A stretch of DNA of 64,000 bases from Fusarium oxysporum f. sp. lycopersici 4287 (lineage: Eukaryota; Ascomycota; Sordariomycetes; Hypocreales; Nectriaceae), in assembly GCF_000149955.1 (NCBI RefSeq), contig NC_030994.1:3154366-3218365 (forward strand), written 5' to 3'. Each line of letters opens with the position of its first letter. Within the stretch, counting starts at the first letter, position 1. Positions 35,301-45,326 of the stretch are shown piece after piece. The notes beneath the pieces were generated by a model. It saw only the letters and a program-made list of their open reading frames with translations. It was not told where the DNA came from and did not search any database. Position numbers and translations under genes: made by a program.

Positions 35301-38300
35301 TGGAACTCAAATCGTCATGGTAGCATCGCTTGACCTTGTCGAGGATGAGAGGAAGACACCAGCCATCATAGATGGAATGATGGATAGTCCAGACAAAGCA
35401 TTTCCCTGTAGAGCCATCGCCAACGAGACCGTAGTTGGTCAATTTCCCTCCATTATGCAGCGGAAGCTGGCGTCGAATCGTATCGGCATCAGAGAGGCTG
35501 GCAAAGGCGGACCATTGGAGTATTTCCTCAGCGACAACAACCTGCACGAACCCAGCATCTTCTGTATGAATGATCCTCGTTCGCAGGGTTGGTTCAGCCT
35601 CCACCACGATGTTCCAAACCTTCTGGAACCTAATGGTGTCTATGTCGGCTGGCAATCGATAGATGAGTTGGGCCACATAAGCTCCAGGCTCCTTAGTCGA
35701 GAGAGCCATGAGACCCTCTTGCAATGCGGAACAAGGATAGATATCTTGAACATCACCGACCTCGATACGAGCAGAGTCAGCAACAGTTTGTCGCAACGCA
35801 TTGACCGAATATTCGCCAGACAACAACGAGAACGGCTGGTATGTCGTGGTTGGGGCCTTCGATAATGGTACCGCGGACTCCGCCATATCCAGTAGGGATG
35901 GCTTCTGGAACACCCCGCCCACTGTCAAGTCGATGTTGGAGCATCGAGCAAGCGTCACGAGTTGCATGGCCCCGATTGAGTCTCCTCCAAGCTTGAAGAA
36001 GTGATCTTGGACTCCGATAGACGCCACGTCGATGTTCAGCAGCTGAGCCCACATAACAGCCAGCTGTCTCTCCACTTCACTAAACGGCGCTCTGCCACTC
36101 TTGAGAGCAAGCTTGTACAACTTCATCTTCGCTGCCGGAACCGACTCTCCCAAGACCCTGAGGCTGCGCCGATTCAGCTTGCCCGACGAAGTAAGGGGCA
36201 TCTTGGAGACGGGAAGCCACGCGGATGGGACCATGTAGGCAGGAACTGCATTGAACAGCACAATCTCGAGGTCTTTTGCAAGAGATCTGAAAGTCTGGTC
36301 CATGTCGAGTACCATGCTCTCATCGCTTGTTTCTCGGAGGGAAATATCGGCGTCAGCACAAATAAAGCAGGCGAGCAACTTTCTGCCATGTGATGTGATA
36401 AGCTCCACGGCAGATTCCCAGCCCTTGGGAAGATTCTCCTCGATGTGGTGCTCAATCTCTCCAAGTTCAATGCGCTGGCCGTTGAGCTTGACCTGGGTAT
36501 CTTTCCTCCCCAAGTAAGTAAGGGTGCCGTCAGAATTGTAGCGCACAAGGTCTCCGGTCTTGTAGAGCTTGCGATCCAGTCTAGCGTTCTCAGTCATTCC
36601 CTCGATACAGGCGGGTGGAGGAACAAAAGACTGTGCCATCTTCTCTGGTAGGTTCAGGTAGCCTCTAGACACGATAGGACCATCGATGAGGAGCTCGCCT
36701 ACGCAACCGATTGGGACGAGGAGGTTATGATCGGTTGCACCGACTACCCAAGCGACGCTACCAATGGCACGGCCAATGTTGCTGGCTTTCCCTGGCTGGG
36801 CGATGTCGCCACTGTAGGTCGAGTTAACGGAGCATTCAGACGGCCCGTAGCAGCACCGCAGAGACACAAAGTCGCGCCAGATGCCAACACACTTGGCAGT
36901 CACGGCTTCACCTCCAAGAGCCAGAGTCTTCAGGGTCGGGACTTCTGACGGCTTGAGGAAGCAAGCCACCGTGGGTGTTATATCAGCTAATGTGACCCTA
37001 TACCTATTAATTGCTCCGGCCAAGTCATTCAGCCTCTCATGATCAGAAGGTACGCATACGCAGCCTCCCAGGCTGATGGTGCTGAAAATTTCGGCAAGAC
37101 TGTTATCGAATGTGTACGAAGCGAACTGCAAAACCCTCGAGTCGTGGCCGTAGCCTAGCTTGGGGCCTGAGTACATGGCATTGCTGGCTATTCCTCTGTG
37201 CTCTAGCACTACACCCTTGGGACGCCCTGTACTACCGGACGTGTAAATAATGAAGCAGGCGTTGTGAGGTGTGACTTGGGGAAGAGGTGGTTCAAGTGCC
37301 GTTGAGATAGTCTGAAGTAGATCTGCGTCCACAGCCACCGTTGTCTTGGCGATGGAGCTGAGCTTGGACACTACTGAGGGAGATACGAGGGCGATAGTAG
37401 CCCCTGTATCCTCGGCGCGAAGTCGAAGCGCCGCATCCGGGTGTGCTGGGTCCAGAGGGACGCATACGCCACCAGCTTTGAGGATGGCCAGCATCGAAAC
37501 TATGGCAAATGCAGATTTCTCGAAGCAGACCATCACAAAGGTCTCCAGGCCGACGCCTAAAGAACTGACGTAATGGGCCAGTTTGTCGGAGGCGCTATCA
37601 AGCTCGGCATAGGTAAAGTCCATGTCCCATGAGACAATCGCGGGGCTGTCGGGACGTGAGGCAACCTGCTGCTTGAACAGGTCATGGATGCAGCATTCAA
37701 TGGCTTCGGGGATCCGCTGGTTCCATCGGCAGATCTGGTTGCTATGCCAAGAACCTAGATGGTCGAGCTGAGCAATGGGCTGGTCGCAATGATGTAGAAT
37801 ATTGCTGAGCGCCTTTGTAAAAGTGCTAGCAACATTGGAAGCCTGTCCGTCCGACAGAGTATCAGACCAGTACATCAAGTCGATGGCCATGTCTCTCTCC
37901 CCTGCTTCGACGTTGACTGACACGTTGTACTCATCGGGGTCATAGGTAGGGCAGCATTCCTCGAAAACAAGGTCCGTCTGCGGGGTTGGCGGTAGCTTTC
38001 TGTACGACAAGGCTGTGTTGAACAGAACGGCGTCGGACAGCTGAAGTGCGTGGTGGACCTGGGCCAGGGGAGTGTGACGGTACTCTAGACTGTCGAGATA
38101 GTCCTTCTGCACTGAGCTCATGATGTCTCCGAAAGTTAGTCGTACTGTCAACGTTGACACGGCATGTGACCATGTTGATGATGGGACCGACGGTATCACG
38201 GATACCTTCGATCGGCAGATCACGAGCCGATGTCAGATAGCCAAAGCAAACCTCATCAGAGCCAGTGTATAAACGCAACGTGACTGCCCAGGCAGCATAG

Positions 38301-41300
38301 ATGGCGTTGACAATCGTGACTCCCTGGCGCTCACAAAGGCTCTGCAACTCAGCGACCTCGTCGAATCTGACCCTCAAGTGTCTCAACTCCTTGACCTCGG
38401 CAATGTCCCCATCGTCCAGGACAGGGAAGAGGCACGGCTCGATACCAGCCAGATAAGACTTCCAATAGTCGATGCCGGGTTGAACCGGCTGGCTTTGCAA
38501 GGCTTTGATGTAATCGCGATACGGCGGGCCTGTCTCAGCCTTGAGACTTCCTTGATATGCAAGGGCAAGGTCGCGGAAGAGGATTGACAGCGAAGTGCCA
38601 TCCATGATGACATGACTGATGTCCAACCTGCAAAAGACCTTGCCGCTCTTTGCTGTACAGACGTGGAAATGGTGTAACAGCCGGGATGCGTTATCGCCGT
38701 GGTTCGTAGGAACTTTCAGCGCCGCAAGTGCCTCGTCGTCTGTACCGCTCTCAGAAACAGTGAATGGTACTTGAACTTCTTTGAGCACTACTTGGTCGTA
38801 GATGGAATCCTCCAACGTCACGCTCTCCAAGAAGATCGTCCTGAGAATAGTATGGTACTGAACCATGCGTTTCCAAGCTGTGATAAGCTTTACCACATCC
38901 ACTGTCTCGCCGCTCTTGCTCTTGACCTCGTGGAACGTGTAGGCAGCGTAAGCAGCGTTCTCCCTCGTGGTGCTGACCAAGAGCCCGGACTGCATCGGAG
39001 AGCAAGGGTAGGCGTCTTGAATAAAGTTCACGTCTGTGATCCCAGCCTCGGGCAGCTTCTCCTCTGTGAATACCCTCAGACGATCGTAGGTCAGGGAGAG
39101 GAGCGGGAAATCGCTTAGAGTAGGCTCAGGTGCCATTGAGGCCAGAGATGTAATGACTTCGCCAAGACTCTGCTCGCAGCAGGAAATCCACTGGCGGATC
39201 TGCGGTTGGTGTTTCATGTTCTGATTGAACCCAAATGAGAAACGGAGAGATCCCTTGACTATAACGGCGGACACCTCGAATAGGGAGATGCAAGCTGTCA
39301 GAGGCCCGATGTCTGCACCTTGGCTAGCCTCCCTAATTTCGCCGGCGATATTGCTCTCAGGAGTGAAAAGAGCACCCTCACGCTCCAGTTGCTGGTACTG
39401 GCCGAGGTAGTTGAAGGTGATCTCCAAAGGCCAGTGGCGAGAAAAGGCTTCTCTACCCTCCTTTGTTAGCCAGCGACTCGCAAAATAAGGCCTACCGTTA
39501 TCAGGAACTTTGCGCCTTGCGTCCTTGATCATCTTGACTGTATCGATGATGCTGGACTGTGAATCTGATCCAGCAAAGACGGGGTAAATGGTAGTGAACC
39601 ATCCTACCACGTTTGACAAGTCGATTGAGCTGTCCCAGACTTCTCTGCCGTGGCCTTCTGCAAACACGGCTGGGATTGGACGGTCCGTGAATATCTGGCC
39701 AAAGGAATACACCATCGCTGCCATGAGAACATCCGGGATCTCTGTTCGTAGGGCGTCATGGCACTTGGATACAAGGAGAGATGTCTGGCACGGCCCGATT
39801 TCAAAGCCTTGACGAGCCATTTGCCCATAGATATTGGAAACGTTCGTCATGCCCCAGTACTCAGCGTCTCCTTCAGGAATACCATGGATTGGCAGTACTT
39901 GGTCTGGGGTCTGGGCGTGAGCATGCTCGGACTGCATCTTGCACCAGACCTGAAACGGGAGTGGACGATCTGTATCGCGCACAGCTTCTGGGCGGAGTAA
40001 TATCTCCTCGAGCTCTTGGAGGATAATCCTCCATGAGACAAGGTCAATGACCAGATGATGCGCCACGACGAACAAGAGCTGCTCTTCTGCCCCTCGATCA
40101 ATAAGATCAGCAGCGACAAGTGGACCGTGTACAGGATCCAGGCAAGTCTGGTTATCGACAAGCGAGTGATCGACGTCCTCTTGCGAAGCCAGTTTCAAGG
40201 CACGCAGTCGGTACGAGGACGTAACGTCGTTGGTGATGCGTTGTTGCCACTCTCCACTGACATCCTGCTGGAACCTCGCACGGAGCATCGAGTGCCTGGA
40301 AATAAGAGTCTCCATTGCCTTGCGCAGATCTGACTCATGGATACGTTGGCTCGTCCGGAGGAGAAAGCTCTGATTGTAATGACCCTGATCGTAGTTGGGC
40401 CTCGAAAAGTAGAGCTTCTGGATAGGCGAGAGGTCAAACGGTGTTTCAACCATCTCGTGCAGAAGCGCAGGCCTCTCAATATCCTTAACCTGCAGTGCCA
40501 GTGCGCTGATGGACTTGCAATTGATGATATGCGAGACTGCCAGGCCGAGGCCACGTTTCTTGCACTCGCTCATAACTTGCATCGCTGAAATGGAGTCGCC
40601 ACCGACACTGAGGAAGGATTGTGCAAGGCCAAGCTGTTCTTCTTTGAGGTTCAAGACGTACGTCCAGATTTTGTGTAGCTCCAGCTCAATCTTGTTTTCG
40701 CACTTAAGATCTCCCGAGCGCTGAACGACTGCTACAGGGTTCAGCTGTCGATACAGAGCCTCGCTCATGCTATCGACCCATTTTGCTGTTTGCTTCCGGT
40801 CAAGTTTCCCAGATTGGAGACGAGGGATAAACTCGACGGCAAGCCACATGGACGGTATCATGTACGAAGGTAGTCTCTTACTAAGCAGATCCTTGGTCTC
40901 TGCGATCTTTTCCTGCATGGTACTCTCTAGCTCGCCGTCGATCAGCTTGTAGGGCTTGCCGTTGGGCACGAGGTCCTGATTGAGAGCATCGCAGAGCTGA
41001 ACGATGGCCAAGAGTCGGCCATTGCAGAAGCCTTCTCTCGGCAGGACGACTATGCCGTGCTTGATGCTGGCGCTGGCATTGATGTGATGCTCTATCTCTC
41101 CGAGTTCGATGCGTTGCCCGTGAAACTTGATCTGAGCATCTTTACGGCCAGCAATATGAAAAGTCCCATCGTGATTGTACTTGACGAGATCACCCGTCTT
41201 GTACATTCGTCTAGAGCCCGTCCGCGGTGATTGGTTTCTTACCCATGAGGGATCTTCAATAAAGGCTTCGCTCGTCTTCTCGGGCTCCTTGTAGTACTCG

Positions 41301-43024
41301 CGTGCAAGAGTATGGCCTTCAATGACTAACTCGCCCACTGCACCAACGGGCATGAGACGGTCGTGATTGTCCCGATCCACAATCCAGCAGTGTATGCCGA
41401 CCTGGTGGCCAATATTCAACGGATTAGTCCCCTGCACCATTCCTCGATGGACGTGTGATACAACAGACGTCTCTGCAGGGCCGTAGCAGTTGATGAGGTT
41501 GATGTGCGACCACGAGCGGATGACAGCCTGCGTCATGGCCTCTCCACCAGTGACGAGTGTCTTCAATGTCGGGGCATTGGTGGGGTTGATGAACTTGACG
41601 AATGTCGGAGTTAACAGCGCCCAGTTTGCTCGGAGCTGCGTGATGGCCTCCTCAACTGCATTGAGTCGATCGGCTTCGCTGGGTATGCAGACACATCCAA
41701 CCAGGATCATGCATGTCAGGATCTCGGTGATGCTCACGTCAAAGGTAGACGCAGCGAATTGGAACGATCGCGTGTTGGAGTCCATCATCATTGCAGGACC
41801 GTGAGCGAGTGCACTCGACATGAGGGCTCCATGCTCGATGAGGGCGCCTTTGGGCTCACCCGTTGTGCCACTCGTGAATATCATATAGGCTCCGTTGCGC
41901 CACGATCCGCAGTCGACCTCGTCACTATTCTCAGGTAGTTCGGTAAATAGTTGATCATCGACGGGGATCAACTCGGGCGCTACACTCTCTAGCATGCATT
42001 GGTGTTGAGGGGAACACAAGATAGTCTTGGCTTGCACCTTTTGCGCGAGAGATTGTAGACGAAGCAGTGGTTGGGCAGGGTCGAGGGGTACAAAGATGCC
42101 GCCTGCTTTGAGGACTGCCAGCATGGAAACAACAACCCATTTGGACTTGTCGAAGCAGAGGGGCACAAACACTTCAGGTCCAACGCCCGAGGCTTTCAGA
42201 CGACAGGCCAGACGGTCTGATAGTGACAAGACCTGCTGGTAGGAAAGACTTCCATCCCAAGCGCAAACGGCTTCTGCATCGGGTCTCAACGCTCCCTGCA
42301 TTGACACGGCTTGGTGGATGCACTTGTGCACATCTCTTATAGGGTTGCTGTTCCAGGCCAAGACTTGTCGCTCATTTCGCTCACTGGACCAGTTTATCTT
42401 TGACACGAGAGTCTCAGGGTGGTTGATGATTTCCCTGAAAATCTTCTCGAAGGTGCTGCTGACGTTCTCTGCTTGATCTCGGCTCATGAAGGAAGGGTTC
42501 CATGTCAAGACAGTGTCGAGCGTCACAGGATCTATCGTCATGCGAATCTTGCACCACGAAAGAAAGTCTCCGACGTCGTTGCTAGGCTCATGGTTGAAGC
42601 TCTGAATTGATAGGAAAGTGTTGAATAGTGTTTTGGCCTTGTCGTCGCGTACCAGAACCAGCGATGAAGATCTGCCGGTGAGAATCTCCTCGACACGCTG
42701 ATTGGCAGGCAAACGAACATGCACAGCTTGCCTCATGCGCTCTGCAGGGCCCGACGTTTCGGTAACGTTGTGCTGACTGTCAAAGCCGAAGCACACATTG
42801 TCCATCCCGGTGAAGCAGCCAAGAAGGATCGCCCATGTTGCCCAAAGAGCAATGCACGTGTCGCTCAGATCGTCAGATGCAACGTGATCTATCTGGGAGG
42901 CATATCCCAGGTAATCAGAACGTGTCACCTCAGCCAGATCGAACTGCGGGAACATGGAAGGCTCCAGGTCCGGCATTGACTGATCAGCGGTCCTGAGACA
43001 GGCGCAAGAAGCAGTGGGTGCCAT
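20156..43024 (-). CDS. Giant nonribosomal peptide synthetase, five A domains, six modules
   Basis: An intronless frame of 22,869 bp encodes about 7,622 residues once two single-base shifts are allowed for. Domain order: partial C - A1-T1-E1 - C2-A2-T2 - C3-A3-T3-E3 - C4-A4-T4 - C5-A5-T5-E5 - C6-T6 - C7. All six carriers have the GGDS serine that takes phosphopantetheine. All five A domains keep the A3 loop (TSG[ST]TGxPKG) and the catalytic SGKL lysine. E domains sit after T1, T3 and T5. The start is firm: TAA ACA ATG places a stop directly upstream. Frame breaks: one extra base in AAA at 38132-38134 (TTT on the coding strand, in C2) and one missing base at 24256-24257 (in E5). They cancel over the whole gene but leave about 13.9 kb out of frame between them. 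Either assembly errors in homopolymers or real lesions. The final C7, with no thioesterase, is the fungal way to cyclise and release. Expected product: a cyclic peptide of six residues with D residues at positions 1, 3 and 5. The order resembles what I remember of Fusarium NRPS4 (fusahexin), but the specificity codes do not clearly support that product. Confidence 0.95.
23356..27980 (-). other. NRPS module 5: C5, A5, T5, E5
   Basis: C5 has HHALYDA (near 27492), with Ala in place of the usual Gly. A5 covers about 26560-25000 with YTSGSTGKPKG; the hand-read code is DIGFIGGMFK. T5 has SLGGDS near 24822. E5 starts near 24670 and has HHLVVD near 24279. The one-base deletion follows at 24256-24257, where DIISW is expected; EGHGRE and NYLGRT continue in the next frame. 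Residue 5 should be D. Confidence 0.85.
27981..31263 (-). other. NRPS module 4: C4, A4, T4
   Basis: C4 follows an epimerase and has SHAISDG (near 30774). A4 covers about 29850-28266 with FTSGTTGVPKG; the hand-read code is DAMLVGAVIK, one conservative change from A3. T4 has RLGGDS near 28092. No E domain, so residue 4 should be L. Confidence 0.85.
31264..35868 (-). other. NRPS module 3: C3, A3, T3, E3
   Basis: C3 has the full HHSIYDG motif (near 35382), as expected after an L donor. A3 covers about 34458-32900 with FTSGTTGKPKG; the hand-read code is DAMLVGAVVK. T3 has HLGGDS near 32712. E3 has HHLIVD near 32178, NEGHGRE and NFLGHI. Residue 3 should be D. Confidence 0.85.
35869..39126 (-). other. 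NRPS module 2: C2, A2, T2
   Basis: C2 accepts the D-aminoacyl product of module 1; its motif is SHVIMDG (near 38617-38597), with Ser for the first His. The +1 frameshift lies inside C2 at 38132-38134. A2 covers about 37690-36150 with YTSGSTGRPKG; the hand-read code is DNADAGCVNK, clearly different from the other four. T2 has KLGGDS near 35979. There is no E domain, so residue 2 should stay L. Confidence 0.85.
39127..43024 (-). other. NRPS module 1: partial C, A1, T1, E1
   Basis: Residues 1-225 match only the second half of a condensation domain (WATWAILLGCFTGMDNVCFGF, LFNTFLSIQSF); the half with HHxxxDG is absent, so it should be inactive, as in some loading modules. A1 covers about 42320-40790, with FTSGTTGEPKG; my hand-read ten-residue code is DVTLVGCVVK. 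The T1 serine (SVGGDS) is near 40594. E1 follows with HHLVID near 40060, EGHGRE and NYLGQY, all epimerase features. So residue 1 is loaded as L and passed on as D. Confidence 0.85.
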
Positions 43025-45326
43025 TGTTTAGGTATGCAAATTGATTCGGTGAGTATTTGCTGTTGGGGACTTGTTTGACAGAAACATGTAGACCATCAAA
43101 CGAATAAGATGTGAGGTTTCTGCGTCACGACAGCGATAGTATTCTTTAAGGTGACTGCAGCTATGCGGATGGATGTTACAGCAGATATATCCTTGTTACA
43201 GACCAGCAACATTACTACGAAGAAACAACATTCAAGGGGCCATTCAGGGATATACACAGCCAGCCATACCGGATTAGAGGACTGTTTTTCAGCTCTACAG
43301 CGACATGCAGCCTGTTTCGCCATGCTGGCTCCTTTTTCTTGCTTCTGAACCGCAACAGGATAGTTGTCTCCGCCCGTTGGCCACTTACAAGGCTGTTACA
43401 CCAATGACACCGTGGTAACTCCAATATTCCTGCTCTTTTTTGTTTCCTCCTTTCCTCTTCTCTCTCGTGTCACCATAAACGAACAAGTTTCGGGACCCGG
43501 AAACACCGGATGTAGTCATGGTATGGAGCACAGAATTATCTTCTTGACTGAGACATGAGAGGCGGATGAAGTCCGGGATGCTTCGACGATCAACTGGATA
43601 GAGCAAACTCGGCCAAGACAGTGTTGAGAGCACGTAGGCGGCGCAGCTTGGCCAAGAAGAAACCAGAATATCCGAATGGAACCGTTCTGGCAAATCTATC
43701 CTTGTCACTCAATTGCGTGATTCACACTCATCAAGTGATGGAGTGACAAATATGGCACGCAAAGACCAATAAACTAGATTATGCATCGAGATACTCCATA
43801 ATACAGCTTGGCGCTAAGAAGCGGCAGTTAGTCACGAGCCGGCCTGCAGCCGTTCTGTTCGTTTGGTGGAGGGCTGCAGCTGTAAATCACGCTTGTTTCA
43901 ATCCCTTCTTGGTGGCGGACCGTTGGGCCTTCTGCACAGACTAGTTCGGTTCCGCTGCGAGGTGGAGAATATTGGCTGGCCTCACGAGGAAGCTTTCTAT
44001 ATGATATGACGGGCATAATTCTGTCAACAGGGTATGATAGGAGGGAGTTCTGGCTTGCAGGAAGTGAGGTCATGTGGCGGCTGTAGTGCCAGGTACAATG
44101 AAAAGCTTTTTTTTTTTTTTTCTTAATACCACTGCGTATTTCACGCCAAACTTGGCATTTTATGTAAGCTTTCAATCTCGTTGAACTAATGACTTTCGCC
44201 CCTATTTATGAGGCATCGCGACTAGATATAAACGAATTCAGTCAAAGGAGTATCAAATACTAATGAATAGGTATGTCCTCTTCTTGGAAAGTTCACAAGA
44301 TCTCCCTTCCAGTTTTAAGCGACTGCTAAAGGGGACTTCGGTATTCATCCGTGTAGCCGCGGACATGACTCACGGGGTGGCAAATGCATGTAACGTGCCG
44401 GTATGGATTCTGGTGCAACACCACAGGGATAAGAGACCACATAAACTGAAATACGAGTCGTGAAGTGGAACTTGTTATCTAATTCCATGATCTGAGCATG
44501 CCTCCTCGGGATGCATAGAGGTGGGGGGAGAAAAAGCAAAGAATTCGAGATGAGAGGCTGAAAAAAGTGATGCTATCCCAGGCTTGAAAGGGAAGGCAAG
44601 TATTCGGGTAGTGGAAGATCCGTGCATAGCCTCAGAACAGGATCGTATAATAGTTTTCTTGAAAGCCAATGAAGCAATTAGTCTGGAATATGGTCCTAAT
44701 GGCCGTTACCGTGCTTGCATTAGTCCCCGCCCGTTGGGTTGCACTGATCTAACCCAATCTACACTAGCTACACCAGTTAGGATTATGATCGCCGTTGTAT
44801 GCTTTTCAGTGGAGTCAGCTGAACTTGGCCCTGGGAGATTACCCTAAAAAACGCCGATCTTTAGCATATCCGTTCCGTTCCTGATTTAACCACTGTTGAT
44901 CCAGATTGATCATATCATGGCGTCTCGGAGCTCAGAAGTAGAGTACGTGCAGCAGTTAACTTGAGGCCGGGCCGCCGGATCATTTCCACCGGCCTCATAT
45001 CCGCCATGCGCGCCGTGCCGTGGCGAGCCGTGCCGAGTTCCTCCCTTACCCTGTATGTACCCTTGCACCACGTCTGACGTGGCTTGTTACTCTGTCACAA
45101 CATTTGTCTTCCCACATTTTCTCATTCATCCTGTTTTTTAGTCTGTGGGGCGTTTCCTCGGGTGAGCTGCAGAGGGGCTGACTAGTGACCGGTGAAGATT
45201 TCTCAGCTCACCTAGCTTGTAAGCAATTAATTGATGCCCCGTTGATGAAATAACCTTATTCGATATTTCCACGACATCGATGGTAATCACAGATTGTAAA
45301 CTTTTGGTTGCACATCAGGTACAATC
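43025..45326. promoter_or_regulatory. 2.3-kb divergent intergenic region between NRPS and ABC exporter
   Basis: No gene is recognisable. It must carry the promoters of both flanking genes. A poly-T run of about 15 lies near 44107-44121. An inverted repeat GAGGCCGG (44963-44970) / CCGGCCTC (44989-44996) and two copies of GCCGTGCCG lie 290-370 bp before the exporter start. Confidence 0.6.
45012..45035. promoter_or_regulatory. Two GCCGTGCCG sites upstream of the ABC exporter
   Basis: GCCGTGCCG at 45012-45020 and 45027-45035. The second sits in CGAGCCGTGCCG (45024-45035), which recurs exactly at 51078-51089 before the amine oxidase gene. Candidate binding site of a cluster regulator; function inferred from recurrence and position only. 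Confidence 0.5.

Noticed and set aside
24217..38223. Treating the NRPS as three separate genes
   Set aside because: Domains C2 and E5 are each cut in mid-domain by a one-base shift and continue at once in the next frame. Separate genes would not share single domains.
20156..43024. Naming the synthetase NRPS4 / fusahexin synthetase outright
   Set aside because: The domain order fits what I remember, but the near-identical A3 and A4 codes do not fit Thr and Pro, and I could not run an alignment. Kept as a hypothesis without a gene symbol.
44107..44121. Poly-T run as a terminator
   Set aside because: Poly-T does not define termination for fungal protein-coding genes and no tRNA or 5S gene is next to it.
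43385..44175. Minus-strand frames in the NRPS-exporter intergenic region
   Set aside because: One includes a lysine run from a poly-T tract; none shows a recognisable domain or consistent splice sites.
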